Shown: one piece after another, positions 47,901 to 59,994 of the stretch
Layout of the letters: each line of letters begins with the position of its first letter
How positions within the stretch are numbered: the stretch's first letter is position 1
Assembly: GCA_004123355.1 (NCBI GenBank)
Contig: SCHM01000008.1
Span: 429,501-493,500, forward strand
Origin: Amphirosellinia nigrospora
Taxonomy: Eukaryota > Ascomycota > Sordariomycetes > Xylariales > Xylariaceae
Length of the DNA stretch: 64,000 bases
Reading direction: 5' to 3'
Notes under the pieces: generated by a model
Seen by the model: the letters and a program-made list of their open reading frames with translations, nothing else
What the model was told of the DNA's origin: nothing
The model's database searches: none
Program-made: the position numbers and the translations under genes

Positions 47901-50900
47901 AAAAGTAAGTTTAAAGCTAATTTAAGCTATAGTTTTTTATATAAAATATTATTAAATAAACTAGAAACTATATAAGAATTTTTAGTTAAAAACTTATACA
48001 AAGCTTTATTAAGTTTAGTAATATTTTATATAGTATATTTATTTTATTTATAAAAAAAGCAAGTAGTAGGCTTCGCTTTTATATAAATTATTATAAATAA
48101 ATAAAATTATAAAAAAACTAATATTTGCTTTTTTTTAAAGGAAACTTTAGCTTATATTACTAGGGCGAAAATCTTTACCCGATTTAATATACAGCAAATA
48201 TTTAACCGTATTTATATATTATTTAAAAATAAAAATTATATAACGTTTTATATAAAATATAGTACGTACTAATTATTAGTATTATTATTTAGTTTTATTA
48301 ACGGACTTTTAACGTTTTAATAGTATATTAATAATATATTATTTAATTTTTTAGATAACTTTTATAGCGCTTACGCGATAATATTATTATTTATTCGGAA
48401 ATAATAAAAAATATATTATTTATATATATTACGTGTTAAAATAACTAATTTAAGCTAAATTATAAATTAATTTAAAAAAATCTAAATTTTATATTATTAA
48501 AACTAAGTTTTTAGGCTATATTATTAATATTAAAAAATTTAAGTAAACTTTGCTAAAATTAACGCTATATTAAAAGATTTTTACGTTAGTTAAAAATATA
48601 TAATTTTTTTAAAATTTTATAACTTTTATTAAAATTTTATTAATACTTAAAGTTATATTATAGCGTTTTTAAACTAATTAACGCGAAAAAGCGTACTTTT
48701 TAAATAAACTAAAAAATATAAAAAGTTATTTTATTAGTTTAAAAAAGCTTTAGTAAAATCCTTTTTATTAAAATATTTTAATTATAATTTATTAACAAAA
48801 GTTAAAATTAATTTATTTAACGGTATTAGTTTTAGCGTATTATTATAATTATATAATAAAACCTAGCATTTTATAGCGTATTTTTCGAAAATATTTTATA
48901 ACGCTAAATTAAACTATAGTATTTATAATAAAGAATTATTAGTAGTTACGCTATATTTTAAGGAATAAAGACTTAAGTTAATTAGTAGCTATAATAAGTT
49001 TTTTTTAGTATTTATTAATAATTAAACATTAAAATTTTTTAGCAAAAATAATATTTTAACCTAAAATAAACTAAATAAGTTAACTTTTTTTTAAAATATA
49101 ACTTTTTAATATTATATTACCCTAGTAAAAATAATATACTAGCTAACGTTTTATTATAAAAAAAAAAAACTTAACAATATAAAAAGCTAAAAAAAAACAT
49201 AACGTTATTTTATAATATTTTAGCTAGTAAATAATATAATATAACTAATTTTTATATAAATAAAGTTATATTAAATAAGTTTTATTAAAATATATAATAA
49301 ACTAAGTATTTTTATAAAATTATAATTAATCAAGCGAATCTTTAAAAAAAACTATAAAAATATAAGTATAAAAATTTATTATTAACGAATAAAAATAATA
49401 AATTAAAAAACTTATAAAAATTAAAAAACAGATTAACTATTTTTTACGGATATTTAATTGTTTTTAACTTTTTATATTTATAGATATATTTTATTAAAAA
49501 AATATACTATAGAATATTTATTATATACTTTAGCAAAAATAAAATATATAAACTTATTGCCGAACGTTATTAGTAGCCGGGGCTAAATAAAAATTATAAT
49601 CGTTATAAGCAAATTATAAAAATATAAACCTATTAAAGTATTTAAGGATAAGATTTTTAGTAAACTTATATTTTTTTAATATTTAAGCGTATATAGCGCT
49701 ATTTTATTATCGACTTTAAATAAATATTTAAAAATAAATATAGATATAATAACGTATTAATTATAGTAAATTATTTAGGTAAACAAGCTTAGATTATATT
49801 TTATATTATAAAAGTAATCGTAAAAAACGCTGCTAAAATATATTACGAAAAACTTTTTTAAGTTTTAAAGTATTTATAACTATAATTTTAAACTAAAAAC
49901 TTTAGTTTATTTCCGCTTTTATAGATAAGCTATATAAGCTAATAGGTATAAAATATATACTAGTTATTATAAAATATTATAAAACTATAAAATAAATAAA
50001 AATTATAAATAAATATATTAACTAAAAATTATAACTATACGTAAGCTATTATTAGGACAACTAGTTTAAACGTATATTTATTATAGATTATATATAAGCT
50101 TTAATTTTTTACGTTTTAATAAAACTATTATTTTACGAAATAAAAATAAGTTTTTTAATATTATTTAACTTCGATTAAGAAAATCGGACTATAAGTATAA
50201 AGCTATAAAAGCTTTTTAAAAAAAAAAAGCGATTTAAATAAATATATAAAAAAAAAATAAAAAAATAGCATAGTTTGTTAAATTAACTAAAAAAAACTTA
50301 TAGTATATTTAAAAACGTATAATTAATTAAGTTAATAAAAGTTAACGTAAACTTAATTTTAATATAAAAAACTATATATTAATTTTAAAAAAAAAATAGT
50401 TTTAAAAAATAGACCGTTTATTGGATAAGCTAGATTTTTTTATAATATAATAAAAGTTTAAAATATACGAAAAAGACGGAAATATTTTTATATTAAATAT
50501 TTTTATAACTTAAAAAGTATTAAACCGTTATTACATAAATCGATTATAAAAGTATTTAAATAATTTATTATTAGGTTAAAAAATAAAAAACTTAAAAAAA
50601 AAATAATAAAACTTAAAAGTAAAAAAAAATTTACTATTAAAAAAATGCGAATATTTCGATTTTACTATTAAAAGTTATAATATTAAATAAACTAAAAAAG
50701 TTAAAATTTCGACGATATATAGTATTTAGTAAAAAACTTTAAAAATAGTGCAAAAGTACTAAAAAATTTTTATAATATAAACTTTAATTTAGCTAAACTT
50801 TTAGTAAAATTGTAAATATAGCTAGAAATAGCGTAAAAAAATAAATTTAATAAGCTATATTTAAATAATAATAAAACTATAGCATAAAGGGAAAGGGTAA

Positions 50901-51135
50901 TATAAAAAAAAAACGCGTAAAATAAAAAAAATACGTAAATATTATATATGTTTAAATATTATATTAAGTAAAAAAGACTTTAAGCGATATATAAAGAAGC
51001 TAATATAATGATTTAACGGTATAAAGGTTTTACGAAAATTATATTAGTAAAAATTTAAAGCGATTTTTTTTTTCGCTAAAAAATAGTTGCGATTTTGACC
51101 TTAGTTAAGTTATTTTTTTTTTCGAAAGGGGAGTA

Positions 51136-51427
51136 GTTATAAATCTATAGGCTTTAGTAGCTATGCCCTACTACTAGCTATAGCACCCGTAATTTTTATT
51201 TGCAATAATTACTACTTGTGGTAAATGCGTGACTGCTATCGTAGTGAATGTAGTTGTAATAAATGAAGGCAAGCATTAGTAGTAAATATAGCTGCCCTAC
51301 GCGAGTATTTAAACAGCTATTTATACTATAGATTTAGACCTTTTTTTTTTTTATTTTATCTGTAGATTTTATATGCAATATATTATATATGCTAAAGCCT
51401 TGTTTTTTTAAGTGTGTAAAGCATAAC
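51136..51427 (+). repeat. 3' LTR of the gypsy element
   Basis: 292 bp, beginning GTTATAAATCTATAGG and ending AAGCATAAC, aligned end to end with 44626-44919. Most differences are C-to-T or G-to-A. It begins directly after the polypurine tract. Confidence 0.8.
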
Positions 51428-54400
51428 TTTAATATTAAAAAAAGTTTATATTTTAAATTTAAACTATAGTTAATATATATTTTATAATTATAAAAAGTTT
51501 TTTACGACTAAACTTTATATTAATTTTAATATTTTTAAAATAAAGAAAAAAATAATTATGTTTAAAAAATAAAAAACTATATACTTATTTCCGTAATTAA
51601 TAGCTAATAAAAAAAAACGATTTTTTATAATATTATATATTACTTTAAAGCGGAAATAAATTTAATTTTAGTTTTTTAACTATTAAAAAAAAAACTAAAT
51701 TTTTTTTTCAATAAAATAAAACATTAAGTATTAAAAGCAAAAAATATTTCTTTTTCGCTCGAGCTATTAATAATTTATATTTAGTTAATACTTTAAATAG
51801 CGATATTAATATTATAACTTTTAATATTAGCTTTTACGCTTATTCTTTTTTTAATTTTAATATATAAATAATACGAACAATTTAAATACTTAAATAATTA
51901 AAGCTTTAAATATTTAATAAATTATTTAATAAAGATTTTTTTTATTTAAAAATATTACTTTTATAAAATATATATTAAAAAAATAAAAAAAACTTTTATA
52001 AAAGTAAGCTATATAAAAATATATAAAAGCTAAAATTTTTATATATAAATTTCGTAAGAATACTAATTTAAATAAACTAAGTTATAAACTACGATCGATT
52101 TATATAGTAAGTAATTATTTATAACGATTTATAAAAATAACTTAAGTATTTATAAAATTAATATTAAAATTTTTAAAAATTTTTAGATTTTTTAAATTAA
52201 AAAAAACGTTTTAAATAATATTATTATATTATTATTTTAAATTAAAGAGTAATTTTTACTAATAATACTTTTAAACTTTATATTATAACCGTAGTATAAT
52301 ATTATATTTTTTACTATTAATTAATACTAGCAAAATAATATTGTTAAAACTATTAATATTTTAAAAAATATTATTTAGCGGTTTTTTATTATTATAAACA
52401 AAAATTAATATTAAATATTAACTAATATTAATATATATAACTATATATTTAAAAAATCTTTATTAATTATTAAACTAAAAAATCGGACATTTTATAAAAT
52501 ATAGTATAAAAGTTTGCTAAACTTAACATATTTCTAAATAGTAAAAACTTTAAGCTATTATTTATTAAAAAAAAAGTTTTAATATTAATAAAAAAATAAA
52601 GTTTATATTATGCTAAATATTAAAAAAAACATTATAAATTATATTATTTTTTAAACTTTAATAAAAATTTACGCTAATAACGTTTTTTTAAAAAAAAATT
52701 ATATTTTAATCGAAAATTAATTATTAATTTATAATATTATTTTTTTAAAATTTATATTAATAATTTTTTCTTATTACTATAAATATTAGGGCATTTAATT
52801 ATAATATATATAACTAGTAAAAAAAGTTAAGTTTTAAAAAACCTTTAAATTAAAAGGAATGTTAAATTATAAATTACTAGAAATAAAAAAAGATAATTTT
52901 TACGTTTAAAAGCAAAATAATAATTAATTTTTAAAGCTTACGCTTATAACCTTGTTATAATTATATATAATAATAATATAAGGAATTTTAAAAACGCTTT
53001 TATAACCGACTTAAAACCCGGATTATATATACTTTTAAAAAGTTTAAAGCTAAAGCTAAAACTAAAGCTAAAAATATTAAATATTATATAAAATATATAT
53101 ATATTAACGGTTTAAAAAAATATTTTAATTTATAATTTAAAATAAAAAACTTATTAAAAATATAGCTTTATTATTAACTTTTTTATTAAATAGTATTAAT
53201 ATTTAATATAAACTTTTTTTAAATAATAATATATTAATTAGTATTATTTATTTTTTATATTTAAAAGTTATAAAACTTAAAACATTAAAATAAGCTTAAA
53301 ATAACATTTATTAATATAGTTAGCTTAAAGCTATAAATAGTAAATATAAATTTTAATTAATAATAAAATTTAAACGATTTATTAATTATTTATAAAATAA
53401 AAATTATTAAAAAAATAAGTTTTTAAGCTAAAATATAAGCCGAATAATAAAATTATTTACTATAAAGCTTGCTAAATAATTAAAAGTTTTAAATAAATAA
53501 AAGCTTAAATTATAATAAAACTTTTATTTTTATAGTTAAGCTTATAAGCTATAAAGCTATTTTTATTATTATTGTTACTTTAAATTTTAAGCTTAAGTAA
53601 ATAAACGTTAAAATAACGTTTTTTTAAAGATATTAATAAAAAATTTATATAAAATAACCTTTTAAGTTTAAAAATAAAACTAGTTATATATAAGCTAAAT
53701 AAAACTTTATATAGTTTAAAATAAATATTTAAAATATAATATAAAACTTTTAAGCTCCCGGAAGTATAATTTGCTATTTTAGGTAAGATTTTAGCTTTAA
53801 AAACATGTTTTTAGAGCTATTGTATAAGTTAACGAGCGTTAAATGTGCTAACGCAATATATATGTTTTAAACATTTTTTTATTACTAAAAGTTTGCTTTT
53901 AATATTATAAAGAACTTAAACAGATAATACTATGCTGCATAAAATTAACCGCAGCTTATTATTTACCCCGGAATAAAAGTAACAAAACGAAGTAATTATA
54001 TTCGTACGTAATATTTATTATAAAAAAGTGCTTTAAATAAATAGTCCGCTTAATAGTAATTATCGACGTTATACTAACGGAAGAATCGATACTTGTAGTT
54101 GGACGTTTAGCTAGCTTTTTTATCGAAATCTAAAATATTATACAATTTTTTCGCCTTAACGCGGTTTTATAAAGGTAGGTTTTTATATAGCTAAAAATAG
54201 CATATATTAACGTTAAAATAGTTAAATATAGCGCGCTCTTTTACGGCTATTATAATACTTATCGTTTAAGCTTTATATTTCGCTAAAAAAAAAAAGCGTT
54301 TATTAATCTGTTTTTTTAGCAGTTATATATTTTTTTTTAATAAATAATTAATAATAGCAACGTTTAAATTATTAGCTATTATTTATCGATCGTATAACGA

Positions 54401-55540
54401 TTTAGCTTTATAAGAATTTTTTTATTAGGCCTATTATATTATAAGCCGTAGCAAAAAAAAAGTAGTATAGTTTGCTTCGGAAGTATTTTTTAATAAGTAT
54501 AAAACTTAGTTAAACTTATAATTTTATATTAAAATATATAGTATATTTTTCGAAAAAAATAAAAATTAATATTAAACTAACGAAATATTTTTTTAAAAAG
54601 TATAAATATATAAAGCAAATAAATTAGTACTACTTTATAAATAAAAAAAATATACGCCGGGTTTTTTAAAATAAAAAACATAATAATTATATTTTAATTT
54701 TTAAAACTTTTTTTTAAATATTAATCGATTTATTAGTATAATTTTATAAGCGCTAAACCGGCTATTTATAAAATAGCTTAAAACAAAAAAATTTTTTTAT
54801 CTTTAAAAAATAAAAAATTTATACGCTACGGGCCATAAATAACTAAAAAAAGTTTATATTAGCTAAAAATCGTTTTAAACTTAGTTATAGCGCTAGTAAT
54901 ATAATTTTAAAGTTCGCAAATAATAAAAATAGGAAAATATAAAATTGCGCTTTTATTATCTAAATTATTAAAAAAACAAATAATAACCCTAAAAAAAAAT
55001 AACGATTTAAAATACGTAAATTAATAATAATTATTCTATTTAAGCTAAAAGATTATTTGCTTTAAATATTTTATATAATAAACTAAAAGATTTTCGGAAA
55101 GCTTTTAAAAATACTACAATAAGCAAATATATATAGTATTTTAAATGCTTTTTTTTTAAAAGCGCCCTTAATAAATCAAAAACTTCTATTAAATTAAAAT
55201 AATATTAAAATCTATTTTATTAATAATAAACTTTATAATTTAATAAAAGATTAATAACAGAAGAACATAATAACGGGGTTTTAGTCTATAATAGCCATAA
55301 ATCGAGCTAAAATCTTAACAAGAAAAACGTCTTTGCAGGTTTTAAAGAGCAAATACTGCTAATTTATATCCTTAAGCACTATATAAAGCTAAAAATTTCC
55401 TAAACTTAAATATCGGCCAAAGAAATAGCTAACATTATTTTAAAGGCAAATTAGCTATTAGTTTAATAATTTCCTAGCATTTATAAAATACTTTTTATTA
55501 AAACTTTTTACTATAATTTTTATAAAATAAATATCTATTA

Positions 55541-55805
55541 TTAAGTTATTTTTATAAGCTTTATATAACTATATAGTTAATATAAAAATCTCTTTATTTA
55601 ACTAGTTTTTAATCTTTATTCTTAGCATTAGTTAACTAATAAAACATAAATATTAACCGCTAAAATATTTGCTATATATTATTAAACTAATTTATATTAC
55701 TAAAAATAAAAAACTTTTATATAGTTAAATAATTATATAAAACCTATAGAAATAACTTTATTAGTTTTTATATAATAATAAATATTTATACTTTACTTTT
55801 ATAAA
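55541..55805. repeat. inverted pair of dispersed repeat blocks
   Basis: Sequence 55541-55624 matches 58202-58285 in direct orientation (shared core TATAACTATATAG...TTAACTAGTTTTTAATC). Sequence 55741-55805 is the reverse complement of about 58161-58223. The same family is therefore present here in two opposing orientations around a TTAGTTAACTAA palindrome at 55628-55639, suggesting nested or rearranged insertions. Differences are mainly transitions. Confidence 0.55.
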
Positions 55806-58160
55806 GTCGTAAAGCTTTTTTATTATATTAGATATTATTTTTTAGTATATAGTTACTTTTGCTTATATATATACCTTTAAACGAAAAAAATAATAGAAGT
55901 TTAAATATAAAGCTAAACAAGTTTATATTATTTTTATTTTTTAAAAAATTACGTAATAAAGCTAATAAAAAATAAAAAATCGGATAAATTTAGTTTTTTA
56001 TAACTTTATAAAAAATTTAAATATAGCTATATAATATTAACCTAAATTAAAAAAATAACAATAAAATTATTTAATAATAATATTTAAGCTTAATATTAAT
56101 TAATAACTTTATTAAATATTTTAATAATATATATATAATATAGTAAATATAAGTTTTTTTTTTACTTTTTAAACAGAAAAAAACTACGTAGCTATATAGG
56201 CCAACTTATATTATAAAATAATAAACCTATTTAATAAGATTTATATTAAACAAAGCTTTTTCGAACAATTTAAAATTGCTATAGCTGCTAATAATAATAA
56301 AAAATAAAACTAAACTAATTAAATAAAAAAAGTAGCAAATAAATATAAATAAAACTAATATTATTTATAAAATAAAAAAGCTATAGCTAAAAAATATCGC
56401 AAATAATTATAATAAATATATTAAATAAAGATTAAAAATTAAATAGCTAAATTTAAAATAAATTTAAAAAAAAAAAATCTAGCTAAGCAATTATAACTAA
56501 AAAAGTTTTATATAAAAATTTAAAATATAATTTTAAAAAGTTTAGATTTAAGGGTTATTAATAAATTTAAAAGCAAACATTAAAAAAGCTTTATTTATTT
56601 ATAAATAATAATCGATTAATAACTATATATTAAATAAATTTAAACTTAAAATTTATTATATTTAAGCTTACTAAATTTTATTTTTAATTTTATAGCTTAG
56701 TATATTTTATATAATATTTTATTAAAATTTTTATAAAAAAATAATTTATTTAATTTTATAACTTATAATATACGTTTTATTTAAAATATAATTTATATAA
56801 AGTTTTTAGTAACTTTTTAACGTTAATATTATTAAGTTAAAAAATAAAACAACTATATAAATAATAAAAGCCGATTTATTAAATAGTTTTATTAATTTTA
56901 TAGTTATATTTTTTACGTATAAATATTAAATTATATCGGTTTTTAACTATTTTATTAAATATATTTAATAATATTTTTAGCTTTAGTACGTTTTAACAAA
57001 TAATAAAGCTAGTTAGGCTATTTATTTTATATTTTTACTTTTAATATAAAAAATTCTGTTTTTTTTTATTAAGCGTATAGTTTTTTATATTTTAAAAAAG
57101 TAGCGTAAACTTGAAAAAAAAACCTAATTATATAGGTCCAGGGCGCTACGGTCCAAAAATAAAATAATGGTTATTAGTATACGCGTTTATAATAAAACTA
57201 AAGATTTTAGGCTTATGTTTAGTAGTATTGCTTATAAACAAAGCTTATAAGTAATTATTTTAATAAAGTAAATATTAGCAGCTAATATTTTTTAAAATTA
57301 TAAAAATATATATACTATATTTAGCAGTAGCGCTAGTTAAAAAAAGTATATTATTAAGCGTTAAAAAACCTAGGTTTAAAATATAAAAAAAAGTTTTTAA
57401 AGCTTCGTTAGTACTTTTATTAATAGTTTTATTTTTATTAGCGGTTTTATTAACGTTAAGGTTTTTATTAATAAGCCTTATGCTATTAAAATTAATAACT
57501 TTACGCTAGTATTAAATAATAGCACTAATAATTTAAGCTTTAGCTATATTTTTATTTTTAATATTAGCTTTTTTAAAATATTTAGCAAGCGTTATTTTAT
57601 AATAATTAAACTTAGTTATAATATCGGCATAAAATTAGCGTTTTATAATTTTTTTTTAACTTTAAATATATTTAAATTATATATAATTCGGTTTATTATT
57701 ATAGTTTTAACATTTTTATTCTTAGTAAAAATTATCCGTAAGTTGTTTTTTTGCTATAAAATATGTTTAACCGCTTTTAAAAAAGCCGAATTAACTTTGC
57801 TTATAAGCAAAAGCAAAAAAAAATAATAAATAACATTTTAAATTTAATATAGCTTATAAAAAACTAAAATAAATAAAATAAAAATATAAAAAAATATATA
57901 TTTAGCTATATTTTTATTAAAAGCTAAACATACTATTTTAGCTATATTTACTTTTGCTTATTTTTACTAATTTATTATTATATTTAAAAAATAAATAGTT
58001 GCTATAAATCTTATTTTAGTTTTATAATAAAACAAAAAATATATATTAATTTTTTTTAAGTCTTAAAATAATATAGTTTTGTTTAATATATAAAATAAAA
58101 ATCTTAAGCAATAAACTTTAAAAATATAAACAAAATTCTTTTTATATTATAATCTTTATA

Positions 58161-58295
58161 AAAATAAAGTATAAATATTTATTATTATATAAAAAACTAA
58201 TAAAATTATTTCTATAAGCTTTATATAACTATATAGCAATATATATAAAATCTTTTTGTTTAACTAGTTTTTAATCTTTATTTTTAATACTTTAT
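58161..58295. repeat. second copy of the dispersed repeat block
   Basis: Direct copy of the block at 55541-55624 and inverted copy of 55741-55805. It lies immediately left of the antisense LTR fragment and may be part of the same degraded element. Confidence 0.5.
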
Positions 58296-58329
58296 ATTTT
58301 ACTTTTATATTTAATATATAAGCTAAAAA

Positions 58330-58570
58330 GTTTTTAAGTTTTATCGATTTTTATTAATATATTATATATAAAATCTATAAATAAAAAAAAAAAAAAAAAG
58401 TTTAACCTTACGCTATAAATAGCTACTTATATATTCGCGATTTAATAAAATAAGTATATTTATTATTTATACTTACTTTTATTTATTATAAATATTATTT
58501 ATTATAAATAGCAATTATTATAAATAAAAATTATAAATATTATAATCTATAATTATTATATAAAATTATT
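58330..58570 (-). repeat. antisense LTR fragment of the gypsy family
   Basis: Reads as the reverse complement of the LTR: TATATAAAATCTATAAATAA, an A-run, AGTTT, TATATTCGCG (from ATACTCGCG) and then a series matching the repeated GTAGTAA words. It is more mutated than the two LTRs at 44626 and 51136, especially toward its right end, so the outer limits are approximate. No matching partner LTR was found, so it may be a solo LTR. Confidence 0.55.
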
Positions 58571-59224
58571 TAAATATATAAAATATATTAAACAAAGTTT
58601 TTCGTACTATATTAGTATAAATATTTAAATATTATTAATACTTTATAAAAATAATAGAAATTAAGACTATTATTCCTCGCTACGCTTTATTTAGCTACTT
58701 TAGGGTATTATAATATTACGTCCCTAATATTATATATATCTTTTATAAAAAATACTTTAGATTAAGCAATATAACTAACGTAAAATTATTTTTTTTATTA
58801 ATTTTTACTTTTAGCTTTAAAGCTTTAATTACTCGATCTAAAATAATAATAAGTTTATAAATTCTTTTTTTTACTAAACAAATAATATATAGTTAATATA
58901 TTTATAAAATTTTAATAAGCTTATAAACTTATAATTTAAGTTTAAAATAACTTCGTTAGCTTTTATAAACTAATTTTTTATTTATCCTATTTTTTACGTT
59001 TTTTATATTATTTATATAGCTTTATAAGCTTATAAATTATTTAAAAACGATTTTTAGCATTATTTTTTTTAACTATTTTTTTTTTTTTTAAGCTCGTTAA
59101 TAAAAAAACAACTTTATTTTAATAAAATATATCCGGCGTAAAAAGTATACTTATAAATATTTTTTATTATAATATTTATAATATAATAAAGCTATAAAAC
59201 AAAAACGTTAATAATAACTAAAGC

Positions 59225-59640
59225 ATTTAAAATAAAACTTTTTATCGCAATATTATTTTAGGCGTAATTACGTTATAAAAAAAAATATTAATTTTAGCCA
59301 AAAGCTTAAAAGCAAGACTTTTTATCGAAATATTATTTTAAACATAACTATATTATAAAAAAAAAATATTAATTATAGCTAAAAGCTTAAAAATAAAACT
59401 TTTTATTAAAATATTACTTTAAACGTAATTACGTTATAAAAAAAAATATTAATTATAACCGAAAGCTTAAAAATAAAACTTTTTATTAAAATATTACTTT
59501 AAATATAACTACGTTATAAAAAAAAATATTAATTATAGCTAAAAGCTTAAAAATAAAACTTTTTATCGAAATATTACTTTAAAAATAACTAAGTTATAAA
59601 AAAAAAATATTAATTATAGCTAAAAGCTTAAAAGCAAAAA
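59225..59640. repeat. 80 bp tandem array, about five units
   Basis: The word ACTTTTTAT recurs at about 59237, 59317, 59398, 59478 and 59558. Each occurrence is followed at fixed distance by an AATATTA element, GTTATAAAAAAAAA, TATTAAT and AAAGCTTAAA. Unit length is 80 or 81 bases. Units differ by transitions (CG/TA, ACG/ATA), as expected from RIP acting on a tandem repeat. The array ends about 350 bases before the ZZ-finger gene. Confidence 0.8.
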
Positions 59641-59994
59641 TTTTTAGCGATATTTTACTAAACGTAAAAACTAGTTTTAATAATAACGTTAAACTTATTA
59701 AAGCTGCTATAAAAGCTTTATAATTAAAGTTATTTTTAAAATTCCGGACATAAATATTTCTAGTTTTAATATTAATATTTTTAAAAACTTTAAACGTAAT
59801 AATAAAAAAGCTAGCTTTTATTAAAAAGCTTTTATATTAATTTTATACGCATAAAAATTATTTCTGACTAATATTTACTTTAAATAGTTGGTTATAATAT
59901 AAGAATTTTTTTTTTTTAATCTTTTTTACTTCTATTATATATAACATAGTATTAAAGATTTATTCTAGTCTTAGCATTACTATTATTATTTATC

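Larger units (their letters stand above)
44626..51427 (+). mobile_element. Ty3/gypsy LTR retrotransposon, RIP-inactivated
   Basis: Two similar LTRs (44626-44919 and 51136-51427) bound a 6.8 kb element. A purine tract (GAAAGGGGAG, about 51124-51133) lies directly before the 3' LTR, giving plus orientation. Recognisable domain remnants come in the order of Ty3/gypsy pol. A protease/RT junction resembling YDIILGxxWF lies near 47148-47180. A reverse transcriptase palm with an FLDxF...Y-A-D-D-like box lies at about 48340-48400. An integrase zinc-binding YWWPGL box lies at 49568-49585, in which both Trp codons now read TAG. RT preceding integrase separates it from copia elements. The coding region is full of stops and is dead. 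Confidence 0.8.
39850..59990. repeat. AT-rich, RIP-mutated heterochromatin-like block
   Basis: About 20 kb composed almost entirely of A and T, with no open frame of 60 codons on either strand. Repeat copies inside it differ mainly by C-to-T and G-to-A changes: LTR pair, TIR pair and 85 bp blocks. CpA/TpG dinucleotides are depleted in favour of TpA. This is the signature of repeat-induced point mutation in Pezizomycotina. Both borders are sharp, near 39850 and 59990, and genes resume within about 250 and 10 bases. Parts not listed separately (42245-43670, 51430-55540, 55810-58330, 58570-59220) contain only degenerate repeat-derived sequence that I could not classify. Confidence 0.9.

Noticed and set aside
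39850-59990. A centromere
   Set aside because: AT-rich RIP sequence is compatible, but 20 kb is small for most filamentous fungi and ordinary interstitial heterochromatin explains it; CENP-A mapping would be needed.
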